43,366 nt of DNA, taken from NCBI GenBank assembly GCA_023267635.1, contig JAHFMX010000008.1, forward strand, positions 1 to 43,366. Direction: 5' to 3'. The notes below the pieces were generated by a model. That model did not search any database. It saw only the letters and a list, made by a program, of their open reading frames with translations, and was not told the origin of the DNA. This document shows, piece by piece, positions 24,364 through 32,667 of the stretch. The DNA comes from a bacterium (GTDB lineage Bacteria; Patescibacteriota; Minisyncoccia; Phycocordibacterales; UBA5272). Both the position numbers and the translations under genes were made by a program. Numbering within the stretch: position 1 is the first letter of the stretch; the number at the start of each line of letters is the position of its first letter.

Positions 24364-25002
24364 ATGGCAACACTCAATGACATATTACTTGATTCAGCAT
24401 CGTATCTTGATCTTGATGCAACTATACCTACAGGAACGGAATTAACAACTCGTGTCCATTTTAGTCAACAAGCTGTTCGGGAATGGAGTAATTCATATAA
24501 ATGGAGACAATTAAAAGTAGAATATACACCAAGTTTAGCTTCTTTTGCTTCTATAGGAATTCCTAATTTCCAGTATTTAGACGGAGCGCCAATGGAATTT
24601 TTATCAGACGGAATTTATCAAGCATACCCTGAAATTGCTCCTGCTGATAAATATGAAAAAGATGTTAATGCAAAATATTCCTATATTATGGGAAGTGATG
24701 CGTCAGGATTTTCTCTTCACGTTAATGGGATAGATGTTAATGCAACGCTTTCTATCCCTTATGTACGGGGAGCTTCTGTTATGGTAACACTATCAGACGT
24801 TTGTGAAGTACCTGATCCGCAGTTTGTAACCGATAGGATTATTTCCTACGTTCTCCAAGCCCGAAATGATGAGAGATTCCCTGTAGTACTAGCTGATGGA
24901 AACAGACTTCTCAAAAATATGATCGGGACAGAGATGATTCAACTTCCGGGGGGAGTGAATACAACGAAGAAGAAAGGGACAGCAGCCTATTCAATAGGAT
25001 AA
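24364..25002 (+). CDS. Head-tail adaptor (tail tubular protein A-like)
   Basis: The 212-residue protein begins MATLNDILLDSASYLDLDAT and has FSQQAVREWSNSYKWRQLKV, a helix pattern I associate with podovirus adaptors (T7 gp11 / tubular protein A type). The middle is beta-rich. The position directly before the nozzle protein supports the call. Its role is to seal the portal and join it to the nozzle. It has its own leaderless late promoter. Confidence 0.7.
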   Translation: MATLNDILLDSASYLDLDATIPTGTELTTRVHFSQQAVREWSNSYKWRQLKVEYTPSLASFASIGIPNFQYLDGAPMEFLSDGIYQAYPEIAPADKYEKDVNAKYSYIMGSDASGFSLHVNGIDVNATLSIPYVRGASVMVTLSDVCEVPDPQFVTDRIISYVLQARNDERFPVVLADGNRLLKNMIGTEMIQLPGGVNTTKKKGTAAYSIG

Positions 25003-25007
25003 TATGT

Positions 25008-26954
25008 ATGCCACAAATAGATACACAAGTCATTCCATACAAATCCAAGAAAGACCTTTCAGCAGAGTGGGATAATTTTCGGAAGGGTCTTAATTTACTT
25101 CTCCGGCCTACAGAACTTTCCCGTGAAGAATATGCACAAGGAGATAATATCATGTTGGTCGGATCGGGAGTTCCAACGGGCCGGTGGGGAACAGTAAAGT
25201 ATTTTACGGTTAATGCAACGGGTTCAATCCGGGGTTTTGCTACCTATAACAATCTTACCTCCCTTACGAATGAGTTAATCGCATTGTCAGATCAAGGTTA
25301 TTTGGCTAAACGGAATGGTACAGGATCAACGGTCATTCCTGGTCAGTCCTATCCCTCCGGTTCACAAGTACGGGCGGAACAACTCGGAGGGTATACATAT
25401 TTTGTATCAAAAGACGTTCCTATGACCCGATACAACGGGACTCAGATTGATACATTTGCAACTCTCTCAGCTCCTACAGGTCTTTATGTAACGAATATAT
25501 CAGGAGCTTCCGGCCCAGCACAATATTCATGGAAAGTTCTTACTTTAGGTACAAACGGAGGACAAACAACTCCTTCAACAAATTTTGTTCTCGGTAATTT
25601 ACCACAAGACCTAAGTCAGACGAAAATAAACGTTTCTTGGAGCGCTCCTTCAGCAGCTTCCTCTCTTATTAACGGATATGAGGTTTACCGTGGCTTACCG
25701 GGAGATGAAACATTTTTAGCTGCGGTTAATGCTTCTGTTACTCAATATACTGATTTAGGTGATCCGGCTTCTGATGTTATTCTTCCTCCCCTTGCCAATA
25801 CAACCGGAGGGGTAATGAGTGAGTATGTAGTCAAGTTTAACGACAGATTATTGATGATAGATAAAGATGATCCGACCAAACTTCTTATCTCTGGACGATA
25901 CCCAAATCAAAGCAAGTTTTCTTGGGCTGATGGAGGTGGATATGTGTATATTGATCCAGATTCAGGCTATAAAATAACCGGAATTGATATTCAACCGGGA
26001 AGCGATAAGATAATCGTTTTCAAGGAATTTTCTTCCTATGCAGTCCAGTTAAACATGATTGCATTAGGGAATTACAATATCCTTGACCCAGTCTATACTC
26101 CGGTATCAACGTCGGTTGGAGCGTCAACATTCGATACAATCCAGAAGGTAGAAAATGATATTTTTTACTTCGGAAGAAAAGGAATGTACGTCGTCGGGTA
26201 TGAGCCGAACTTCCTCAATATCATTAGGACAAATGAAATAAGCGCCAGACTACGGCCTTACCTGAAACTTCTCAATGACGATGACTATAAGACAGCGTGT
26301 TCAATGTATGTAGATAATAAGTATTTACTTAGTTTCCCGTTACGAAAAGAAATTATTGTCTATGACCGGGAGAGAGGATGCTTTGCAGGTATTTGGAAAC
26401 TTCCGTTCGGTATAAATACGATGAAGAAGGTCGTTGATAGTTCGGGAACGGAGCGATGGGTCGTCGGGACGCTAGAATCCAATCAGGTCTATGTATTTGA
26501 TGCGGCGGTCAATTCAGATGACGGAACAACAATCACGAAGACCTTACGGACGAATAAAGAAGCCTTTAATACATGGAGTCTCCTAAAGATACTGAAACTT
26601 TTTTACATACTTTTTAGGAATATAACAGGAGACGTAAACGTAAACATATTCATTGAAGACCGGAATGGTACAACGACCACGACAAAAACTTTCACTATCT
26701 CCGGTGCAGCAGTCGCCGGAAGCGAGGGGTGGGGCATTGATTTATGGGGAACACAGAATTGGGGTACTTCATCGGGTGAAGTCATTACAACTACTGATGA
26801 GCTAACGAGATGGGGGCAACTATTCAAACAAATCCGTCTTGTTCAGATTGAAGTATCCTGTACGGTTGCGAATTCAAACTTTGAACTATTACACATACGC
26901 ATGACGGCAGATGCACAGCAAGAAGGAGCGCTCCCGTCTTCCCAGCGTGTTTGA
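25008..26954 (+). CDS. Tail nozzle protein (beta-propeller, tubular protein B-like)
   Basis: The 648 residues show repeated four-stranded units such as YFVSKDVPMTRYNG, VKFNDRLLMIDKDDPTKLLI and DNKYLLSFPLRKEIIVYDRE. These are consistent with the propeller of T7 gp12 / P22 gp10-type nozzles. Residues about 150-250 look like a fibronectin-III insertion (INVSWSAPSAASSLINGYEV). The N-terminus has WDNFRKGLNLLLRP, a frequent start in this family. The stop is followed by a 50-nt gap and a late promoter. Confidence 0.75.
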   Translation: MPQIDTQVIPYKSKKDLSAEWDNFRKGLNLLLRPTELSREEYAQGDNIMLVGSGVPTGRWGTVKYFTVNATGSIRGFATYNNLTSLTNELIALSDQGYLAKRNGTGSTVIPGQSYPSGSQVRAEQLGGYTYFVSKDVPMTRYNGTQIDTFATLSAPTGLYVTNISGASGPAQYSWKVLTLGTNGGQTTPSTNFVLGNLPQDLSQTKINVSWSAPSAASSLINGYEVYRGLPGDETFLAAVNASVTQYTDLGDPASDVILPPLANTTGGVMSEYVVKFNDRLLMIDKDDPTKLLISGRYPNQSKFSWADGGGYVYIDPDSGYKITGIDIQPGSDKIIVFKEFSSYAVQLNMIALGNYNILDPVYTPVSTSVGASTFDTIQKVENDIFYFGRKGMYVVGYEPNFLNIIRTNEISARLRPYLKLLNDDDYKTACSMYVDNKYLLSFPLRKEIIVYDRERGCFAGIWKLPFGINTMKKVVDSSGTERWVVGTLESNQVYVFDAAVNSDDGTTITKTLRTNKEAFNTWSLLKILKLFYILFRNITGDVNVNIFIEDRNGTTTTTKTFTISGAAVAGSEGWGIDLWGTQNWGTSSGEVITTTDELTRWGQLFKQIRLVQIEVSCTVANSNFELLHIRMTADAQQEGALPSSQRV

Positions 26955-27001
26955 GGTTAGTACACTTGACAAAACATCTTCTATTCTCTGTTCCTCAATA
27001 G

Positions 27002-27039
27002 TTGATAACATCTTCATACTATTCGTATAGTATTTTTAT
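27002..27039 (+). promoter_or_regulatory. Late virion promoter copy 7, leaderless
   Basis: TTGATA (27002-27007), an 18-bp spacer and TATAGT (27026-27031); the ATG at 27040 is 8 nt downstream. A TTGACA at 26966-26971 upstream has no -10 at normal spacing. Confidence 0.8.
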
Positions 27040-27936
27040 ATGGCAGGTCCTTTAGTTTATCCGCCGACACAAAATGGTATTCAGAAGACGCTAAACTCTT
27101 CTCTTCTAACGGGAGTGACTGCATCGGCTGCGCTTAATAACGTAACGGGGATACAGAATAAGCCCGGGATGTTTGTTGTAGACAGAATAGATGCTAATGG
27201 TGTTTCAACTCCGGCTAAGAGGGAATACATATCTTTTGCAGGTACTTCAGGATCAACTGTCGTTACGTTGGTTCGGGGACTAGCAGGATCTTCGGATCAG
27301 GATCACACCGTTGGTGCAATCGTTGAGTTTATCCCTGATGTAGTTTGGGCAGAAGCTATCGTTGATGCACTAGCAAATGTCGTTGATACGACCACTTTGG
27401 CTTTAGATACGACAAAAGTTGCTGATGCTTCTTCCGTACAAACACTTTCTCATAAAACTCTTTCTGCTCCGAATTTAGTTGTAGGTTCAGACGCACAGGG
27501 AGATTTATATTACAGAGCTTCAGGAGCTTCTTTGGCGAGACTTGCAAAAGGAACATCAGGACAAATGTTGGTAGTGAACGACAGTTTACCTGTATGGACA
27601 ACAGTTAGGAATACAACATACATAGATATTGCTGATGCGTCGGTTATGGGAATTGATTTTTCTTTGGGAACAAAATTTAAGGCTACGATTGTTCCTGATG
27701 CAACCCGAACGTTCGCTCCTTCCAATGCAACGATGGGAAGTGTTGCAATGCTTCGGGTTCAATATGCTTCAACGGCTTCATTAACTCTGAACTTATTTAC
27801 TATCAATGCAACGCTTTCGTGGGGCGCTTCTCTTCCTGTTCCTACTGCGATCATGAATCGAGCCGATGTATTCGGTTTCGCCTGTATTTCCACGCTTCCC
27901 AAGTTTGACGGATTTATCATGTCTCAGAACATATAA
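27040..27936 (+). CDS. Tail fibre or baseplate-like virion protein, 298 aa
   Basis: The N-terminal third contains REYISFAGTSGSTVVTLVRG, then LAGSSDQDHTVGAIVEFI, a motif common in phage structural proteins that attach fibres. The middle (KVADASSVQTLSHKTLSAPN) is a typical fibre repeat-like segment. The C-terminus is beta-rich. Position after the nozzle suggests a tail-attached fibre. Confidence 0.7.
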   Translation: MAGPLVYPPTQNGIQKTLNSSLLTGVTASAALNNVTGIQNKPGMFVVDRIDANGVSTPAKREYISFAGTSGSTVVTLVRGLAGSSDQDHTVGAIVEFIPDVVWAEAIVDALANVVDTTTLALDTTKVADASSVQTLSHKTLSAPNLVVGSDAQGDLYYRASGASLARLAKGTSGQMLVVNDSLPVWTTVRNTTYIDIADASVMGIDFSLGTKFKATIVPDATRTFAPSNATMGSVAMLRVQYASTASLTLNLFTINATLSWGASLPVPTAIMNRADVFGFACISTLPKFDGFIMSQNI

Positions 27937-27937
27937 T

Positions 27938-28546
27938 ATGGCACAATCTACTTTTAATGCTTTATCAAATGATACAGATATTCTTTCAAGTAGTATTATT
28001 TCGTGGGCTTTAGCAAGAGTAGGAAGCAGTCTGTCTGTTGAAAGCGGAATAAATCAAATTAAAGCAGGATATAATAATCCTGAATGGGTTATTCGTAGGT
28101 TTTTTTGTCGATGGGATACTTCAGCATTAACTTCTCTTGCCACTATAACAGCAGTTGATCTGAAAATTTATGTTTCTGCGGTTGTTAGTACGGGGGGAGG
28201 AGCATTACAAATAGTTAGTAGTACTGCTACGGATGGCGTACTACAGACATCTGATTGGGACAATTTAGGATCAACAGTTTTTGCTACCATTGATATTTCA
28301 AGTTTGTCGGTAGGCGCTTATAATACATTTTCTTTAGATGCAAATGGAATTGCTCAAATAAATAAGACAGGAAATACCAAACTTGCTTTTAGAATATCTC
28401 AAGATATATCAAATACTGATCCAAATCCAAATGAAAGTAATGCTACTATTCGTGTAAGCGGGAGTGCAAGTCCTCAACAATTAGTTATTACCTATACTGT
28501 GCCTGTTGTATCGTCAGGAGCTAGTTTTATAGAAAATTTTGTATGA
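27938..28546 (+). CDS. Beta-sandwich virion protein (DNRLRE-like), 202 aa
   Basis: The ATG at 27938 follows the previous stop by one base. The pattern VIRRFFCRWDTSALTSLATI, then AVDLKIYVSAVVST, with GIAQINKTGNTKLAFRISQD resembles cell-surface DNRLRE-type beta-sandwich domains. Likely a fibre or decoration; the family assignment is tentative. Confidence 0.6.
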   Translation: MAQSTFNALSNDTDILSSSIISWALARVGSSLSVESGINQIKAGYNNPEWVIRRFFCRWDTSALTSLATITAVDLKIYVSAVVSTGGGALQIVSSTATDGVLQTSDWDNLGSTVFATIDISSLSVGAYNTFSLDANGIAQINKTGNTKLAFRISQDISNTDPNPNESNATIRVSGSASPQQLVITYTVPVVSSGASFIENFV

Positions 28547-28549
28547 AAC

Positions 28550-28828
28550 ATGAGTCAATATAAAGAATTAATTTCAAGACCGGAGATATCTTTTTGGGTT
28601 CCTATCGTAACCTCGGCGGTTATTATTGCCGGATCATGGTTTACCCTCTCTTCCCGAATTGATCTACTCAGTCAAAAGCTCGATATTCTTTTATCAAATC
28701 AGGAAAAAGTACTTCTTGTTATGCAAGCAAAAGACAATGAATTACAAGGACTTGAAAATACCCATTATAATCAGATGCAAAAGCAATGGGGTGAATTATC
28801 TCAACGGGTGACACGGATAGAACGATAA
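28550..28828 (+). CDS. Membrane-anchored coiled-coil protein, possible lysis accessory
   Basis: A membrane helix near residues 12-32 (SFWVPIVTSAVIIAGSWFTL) is followed by a coiled coil to the end (LSQKLDILLSNQEKVLLVMQ). It lies directly upstream of the endolysin, so a holin partner or spanin-like role is plausible. The one-pass topology with a long coiled coil does not match a canonical holin. It is 92 residues. Confidence 0.6.
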   Translation: MSQYKELISRPEISFWVPIVTSAVIIAGSWFTLSSRIDLLSQKLDILLSNQEKVLLVMQAKDNELQGLENTHYNQMQKQWGELSQRVTRIER

Positions 28829-28829
28829 T

Positions 28830-29663
28830 ATGAACTTTCAAGACTTCATGGTCAAGTGGCAAGGGAAACCCGTAGATTTCGATGGCGTTTTTCCGAATCA
28901 ATGTTTCGATCTCGCCCATCAGTACGTCTATGATGTTTTGGGGCTTACCAACAAGACAATCCTCGCTCACCCGTCAGCGTGTCAGATATTCGATAACTTC
29001 ACGGAAACAGACTACTTCGATAAGATAGAAAATACCCCGACTGGAATACCCTTAGAAGGCGATATAGTCGTTTTTAAGTGTACCTCAGCGCTTCCGTTCG
29101 GTCATGTATGTATCTTTGTAGAGGGAGATGCAAATAAATTTAGGAGTTTTGATGCAAACTGGCCCACAGGTTCTCTTCCGCATATTCAGGAACATACCTA
29201 TGGATATTGTGCAGGTTGGCTTCATCCAAAAAGTATCGCTCCCGATCTTCAGTCTCAGCTCGATCAAACCCGTTTAGAGAGAGATAGGAATTGGGACTGG
29301 TTTACATCTGTCTGTACTGCTCTAGGGGTTGGAGCGAACGTGGATGCGGCAGTCAATGAAGCGAATAAACTCGTTGCAAATGATGATACGCTCGTTCAGA
29401 AAGACAAACAAATTCAGGAACTTCAAACACAATTAACCGATCTAACCGGACAATTTAATACCTTACAGACGAATCATGAAAAAATGCGGGTAGAAGAAGC
29501 TCAGCTAGCAGTTCAGGCATCAGACCTTAAAGCAAAATTTCAACAGGCTGAAAATCAACTAACCGAAGCGCTTGGAAAACTTGCTCTTCTTCAACAAGCT
29601 TCTCAACAGCCAGTTTTAACCGGATGGAGAAAACTTATAATGGATTTTATATTAAAATTTTAG
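28830..29663 (+). CDS. CHAP-domain endolysin with C-terminal coiled coil
   Basis: This peptidoglycan amidase/endopeptidase acts at lysis. Catalytic Cys25 lies in FPNQCFDLAHQY and His92 in FGHVCIFVEGD, with GDIVVF between, the normal CHAP order. Residues about 150-265 are a heptad coiled coil (QIQELQTQLTDLTGQFNTLQ), unusual for an endolysin and perhaps for oligomerisation. The holin follows with overlapping control signals, completing a lysis cassette. Confidence 0.85.
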   Translation: MNFQDFMVKWQGKPVDFDGVFPNQCFDLAHQYVYDVLGLTNKTILAHPSACQIFDNFTETDYFDKIENTPTGIPLEGDIVVFKCTSALPFGHVCIFVEGDANKFRSFDANWPTGSLPHIQEHTYGYCAGWLHPKSIAPDLQSQLDQTRLERDRNWDWFTSVCTALGVGANVDAAVNEANKLVANDDTLVQKDKQIQELQTQLTDLTGQFNTLQTNHEKMRVEEAQLAVQASDLKAKFQQAENQLTEALGKLALLQQASQQPVLTGWRKLIMDFILKF

Positions 29664-29675
29664 GAGGTGAAATTT

Positions 29676-29888
29676 ATGAAATTAACAAAAACAGATTTAG
29701 TATCTCTATTAAAAGGTCTTGGTGTTGCGCTTGTTGGCGCAGCATTGACCTATCTTACCGCTTTTGTCACAGGACATGATTTTGGTGTTTATACACCAGT
29801 TGTTGTGATGTTTTGGGGATTTATAGCAAACGTGGTTCGAAAACTTATAGATCAGCCAGTTCAGGAAATTACCGGAGTAAAAATATAA
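29676..29888 (+). CDS. Holin-like membrane protein, 70 aa
   Basis: The ATG at 29676 follows AGGAGGTG at ideal distance; an in-frame GTG at 29667 would include that site. Two predicted membrane helices (GLGVALVGAALTYLTAFVTG and VYTPVVVMFWGFIANVV) are separated by a short loop, as in class II holins. It follows the endolysin and precedes a terminator. Confidence 0.75.
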   Translation: MKLTKTDLVSLLKGLGVALVGAALTYLTAFVTGHDFGVYTPVVVMFWGFIANVVRKLIDQPVQEITGVKI

Positions 29889-29907
29889 AAATACTGTCGG
29901 AATTACT

Positions 29908-29936
29908 AAGGCAGTATCGTAAGGTACTGCCTTTTT
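29908..29936 (+). terminator. Intrinsic terminator at the end of the late operon
   Basis: AAGGCAGTA (29908-29916) pairs perfectly with TACTGCCTT (29925-29933), closing an 8-nt loop, and is followed by TTT to 29936. It sits 20 bases after the holin and closes the structural and lysis transcription unit. The next gene starts four bases later. Confidence 0.85.
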
Positions 29937-29939
29937 CGT

Positions 29940-30200
29940 ATGAGTAAAGAATTGTATTTTGCATCACCAAAAGGAGCAGATATTGTATTTGATGCTAATT
30001 CAGTTATAGCGAATTTTGTATGGCATGAAAACGGAAGAGCACAAAAATGTGGATGTCATGGGTGTAAAACAGATGCGACTGATCGAGTAGATTGGTTTTT
30101 GGGAATAGGGGAGTGGTATCAGGAAAAATCCTTGACGGTAAAACATAAAGTTGTCTATACAAGTCAAACTGGAGATGATGAACCATTTCAAGAGGCTTAA
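29940..30200 (+). CDS. Hypothetical protein, 86 aa, CGCHGC cluster
   Basis: The product contains KCGCHGCKTDATDRVDW, a compact Cys/His cluster that could bind a metal, and an aromatic-rich end. It begins immediately after the terminator U-run with no ribosome site, so some read-through may be needed. No family is recognised. Confidence 0.6.
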   Translation: MSKELYFASPKGADIVFDANSVIANFVWHENGRAQKCGCHGCKTDATDRVDWFLGIGEWYQEKSLTVKHKVVYTSQTGDDEPFQEA

Positions 30201-30223
30201 AAGATATTGAAAGATATTGAAAC

Positions 30224-30754
30224 ATGAATGAGACATTATATTATTTACCCATTATTGAGAGAGTAATACCGTATGCACAAGAACTTGATGGGACATGCGG
30301 CCCCGCATCTCTTGTAACAATATATCGTTCATGGGGAGAAAGAATTGATGAGCAGACTTTAATAGGAGAAATTCAACCGGATTTAGGCATGATTGATTCA
30401 AAGTATTTTGGAGGAACAACGCATCAACAAATGGAAGACAACGCAAGATTACACGGATACAATGTTTTAACAACGTATAATGTACCGTATATTGATTTGA
30501 TATTTTTAACAAAACAAAAGGGTTGGCCGGTTATTGTCGAATGGATGAGTGATGTTGATGGAGAAGTTGAAAGTGATTGTCATTATAGTGTAATCGTGGA
30601 CGCAGATGAAGATAAGGTAAGAATGGCTGATCCAAGTTACGGAGAATGGAAAACACTTGATAAAGATACATTTAAGAAAAAATGGTATGGTTTTGAACGG
30701 GATGGTAGTCAATCAGAACATTTTGCTATGATTATTTGGAAAAAAGGAGTGTGA
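30224..30754 (+). CDS. C39-like cysteine peptidase, 176 aa
   Basis: The papain-like C39 layout is clear: catalytic Cys25 in LDGTCGPASL, His120 in DCHYSVIVDAD and Asp136 in RMADPSYGEW, with the oxyanion-side Gln likely Q19. It lacks the ABC transporter of bacteriocin exporters and any signal peptide, so it is a stand-alone cytoplasmic peptidase. It may trim a virion or host protein. Tandem AAGATATTGA copies precede its start. Confidence 0.8.
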   Translation: MNETLYYLPIIERVIPYAQELDGTCGPASLVTIYRSWGERIDEQTLIGEIQPDLGMIDSKYFGGTTHQQMEDNARLHGYNVLTTYNVPYIDLIFLTKQKGWPVIVEWMSDVDGEVESDCHYSVIVDADEDKVRMADPSYGEWKTLDKDTFKKKWYGFERDGSQSEHFAMIIWKKGV

Positions 30755-30808
30755 AGTTTTATAAAACCTGTCCGTACAGTAAGCGGAACCATTTATACAA
30801 ACAAATAT

Positions 30809-31705
30809 ATGAACCATGAAACTTTTCCTGATAAGAAAGAATGGTCTATTTCTTTTGAGGAAGCAACGAGGCAAGTACAGGATATGACTGATTTTCGGGA
30901 ACGGATGGAGGTCGGTCAGGAAAACGCTACATGGCTTCCGCATGGCGAATATCCCCAATTACCGATTATGTTCGTCTGGATGACGGACATCCATTGGGGA
31001 CACGTAGGAACGGATCATCAGAGACTTCTTAATCATCTTAAAATCGTTGAGGATACGCCGAATACGTTTGTCTTGTTTGGAGGAGACTTAATTGATAACT
31101 TTAGCGCTGTAAAACATCCTCATGCGGCGACGGGTGACGTATTCCCTCCACAAGTCCAAGCCGAGGCAATGATGGCAAAAATCACTGAATTAGACCGCCA
31201 AAGCAAGGTAGGAGCGCTCTGTTACGGGAACCATGAGGACTGGATGCAGTATGCCGGAATGGACTTTTATCAGACGTTTATGAGAGAATTATCCGCTCCC
31301 GTCTTTCACAAGGGAGGTATGCTCAATGTTAACCTAGAGGGTCAGAACTACCGTATAGGGGTCACGCACAAGCACTGGGGCACATCTAAGATCACACCTG
31401 AAAATAGTGGACATAGAGCGTTACTCTATACGTATCCTGGGGCTGATATTGTCTTACTCGGTGACGATCATCAGGCCGCAGGATCAGTTTTTAGTCAGGG
31501 CGGAGAAAGAAAGATTGTTGTAGACGGAGGAACGTATAAACTCAATGACTCTTTCGGTCAGAAGGTCGGTTTGGGGAAAGCGGGCGCACCTGGATATACG
31601 ATTATGCTCTCACCTGGAGGAAAACGAATGGAACTCTACGATAATCCAGAAACCGCACAGAGAGATATGCTTAATATGATTTTTAGAGTAGAACATGGAG
31701 AATAA
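30809..31705 (+). CDS. Calcineurin-like metallophosphoesterase
   Basis: Metal-binding motifs are in order: DIHWGH (D60, H62), GGDLID (91-96), GNHE (140-143), THKH (186-189) and GDDHQ (219-222). This two-metal phosphoesterase of 298 residues is of a kind found in many phages, where substrates are mostly unknown (cyclic or modified nucleotides, DNA ends). A 54-nt gap with no clear promoter precedes it. Confidence 0.85.
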   Translation: MNHETFPDKKEWSISFEEATRQVQDMTDFRERMEVGQENATWLPHGEYPQLPIMFVWMTDIHWGHVGTDHQRLLNHLKIVEDTPNTFVLFGGDLIDNFSAVKHPHAATGDVFPPQVQAEAMMAKITELDRQSKVGALCYGNHEDWMQYAGMDFYQTFMRELSAPVFHKGGMLNVNLEGQNYRIGVTHKHWGTSKITPENSGHRALLYTYPGADIVLLGDDHQAAGSVFSQGGERKIVVDGGTYKLNDSFGQKVGLGKAGAPGYTIMLSPGGKRMELYDNPETAQRDMLNMIFRVEHGE

Positions 31706-31708
31706 CCT

Positions 31709-31858
31709 ATGGCTAACAATTATTTCCTTTTTGTTACCGGCAGTCTTTATTACTGTGCTGGGGCTTATTATCTTACGCACGGTTCGATAAGGCTGGGGTT
31801 TGTGTGTTGTATGTGGGCAACGATAGATTTTATCTTCGCTACTTCAAAGGGGATTTGA
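31709..31858 (+). CDS. Small membrane protein, 49 aa
   Basis: Two hydrophobic stretches (YFLFVTGSLYYCAGAYYL and IRLGFVCCMWATIDFIFA) suggest a helical hairpin. It begins three bases after the previous stop. Its last codons contain the TTGACA box of the downstream promoter. The function is unknown. Confidence 0.55.
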   Translation: MANNYFLFVTGSLYYCAGAYYLTHGSIRLGFVCCMWATIDFIFATSKGI

Positions 31859-31883
31859 CAAAGAAGAAGAAACAGTTTATAAT
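31855..31883 (+). promoter_or_regulatory. Perfect sigma70 consensus promoter
   Basis: TTGACA (31855-31860), exactly 17 bp, TATAAT (31878-31883). Predicted start about 31890. It is the strongest housekeeping-type promoter in the genome and opens the block of small genes, so it is a candidate early promoter. Confidence 0.85.
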
Positions 31884-31889
31884 GTTAAC

Positions 31890-31993
31890 AACATCAGTCA
31901 AAGTCTCATGAGCTTAGGGGAACTGGGGACTCATTTTTTTAGGCTTTGAATGGTGGACATCCCTAAGGTGTTCACCTTTCAGGGCCTATTTTT
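31890..31993 (+). ncRNA. Structured leader or small RNA with kissing loops
   Basis: Hairpin 1: ATGAG (31908-31912) with CTCAT (31930-31934), followed by a U-run to 31940. Hairpin 2: AGGCTTTGAA (31941-31950) with TTCAGGGCCT (31978-31987), then one mismatch and GGTGGACA (31952-31959) with TGTTCACC (31969-31976), about 18 pairs in total. Its loop CCCTAAG (31961-31967) is an exact complement of CTTAGGG (31913-31919) in the loop of hairpin 1. ATTTTT follows, then the ATG at 31994. It is either a roughly 100-nt RNA ending at a terminator or a regulatory leader whose AGGG ribosome site is locked in the stem. Confidence 0.65.
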
Positions 31994-32299
31994 ATGGAAA
32001 ATTTTACTGATAAACCTTATGAATTGCAAAAATATGTTGTTGTTCCTTTAAGAGAACCTATGTTTGGTCATAATTTTGCAATTCGTGATAAGTGGATAGA
32101 CCTAGCAAAAAGAAAGAAAAAATCTTTATTGATTAGAACTCCTTTTGGACAAGAAATAATTTCTCCCCAAAAATATCAAAGTGAATCTACTAAATTTAAA
32201 AAAATATATTTAATACCAGATCGTCCTATGACCATGTATCAAAGAAATTGTAAACTGACTCCCTTGCAAGACATAGAAAAATATGTAATGGATTGGTAA
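31994..32299 (+). CDS. Hypothetical protein, 101 aa
   Basis: This basic, soluble protein (PYELQKYVVVPLREPMFGHN, WIDLAKRKKKSLLIRTPFGQ) has no recognised motif. Its start lies directly behind the hairpin and U-run of the structured leader, so its expression should depend on that element. Confidence 0.6.
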   Translation: MENFTDKPYELQKYVVVPLREPMFGHNFAIRDKWIDLAKRKKKSLLIRTPFGQEIISPQKYQSESTKFKKIYLIPDRPMTMYQRNCKLTPLQDIEKYVMDW

Positions 32300-32301
32300 A
32301 T

Positions 32302-32442
32302 ATGGCATCTGAACAATTATCATTGTTGTCTGAAGAACCAAAGGTTGAATCGTCCGTATATTACAATGGTTTAGGAGAGCCACTACCCTGGGAAGAAGAA
32401 CAAGCAAAATCGGAAGGATGGATTGATAAAGGAGGTGAATAA
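32302..32442 (+). CDS. Small acidic protein, 46 aa
   Basis: Starts two bases after the preceding stop. The product is acidic (MASEQLSLLSEEPKVESSVY, then GEPLPWEEEQ) and probably disordered. Its last codons encode the GGAGGTG ribosome site of the next gene. The function is unknown. Confidence 0.55.
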   Translation: MASEQLSLLSEEPKVESSVYYNGLGEPLPWEEEQAKSEGWIDKGGE

Positions 32443-32445
32443 TCT

Positions 32446-32667
32446 ATGTTACCGTTTGTATCAGTTGCTTTAGCAACAGCGGAGAAAATGGAGATAGCCG
32501 ATAAAAAGGGTCAGGGTATTCTTATGCGGTTTGCCAAAATGTATTCACCAGAAAAGATGGGGCATATTATTGAGGTCGCTCAATCGTTTAATTGGTGGCA
32601 CTCATATCCTACAGCTGCGTTCATGAAAGCCGTAGGGATAGTAAATAAAGAAGGGAAAAATGGATAA
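32446..32667 (+). CDS. Hypothetical helical protein, 73 aa
   Basis: A strong GGAGGTG precedes the ATG. The sequence (AEKMEIADKKGQGILMRFAK, SFNWWHSYPTAAFMKAVGIV) suggests three helices and no membrane segment. It overlaps the replisome-organiser-like gene by 8 nt, so it may act with it as a loader or accessory factor; this is inference from position. Confidence 0.6.
   Translation: MLPFVSVALATAEKMEIADKKGQGILMRFAKMYSPEKMGHIIEVAQSFNWWHSYPTAAFMKAVGIVNKEGKNG

Noticed and set aside
26966-26988. TTGACA as an additional promoter before the fibre gene
   Set aside because: No -10 box at 16-18 bp; TATTCT is only 10 bp away. The TTGATA promoter at 27002 explains the start.
31092-31121. TTGATAACT inside the metallophosphoesterase gene as another late promoter
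   Set aside because: No TANNNT at the 18-bp spacing and no gene start follows; it encodes the LIDNF part of the GGDLID motif region.
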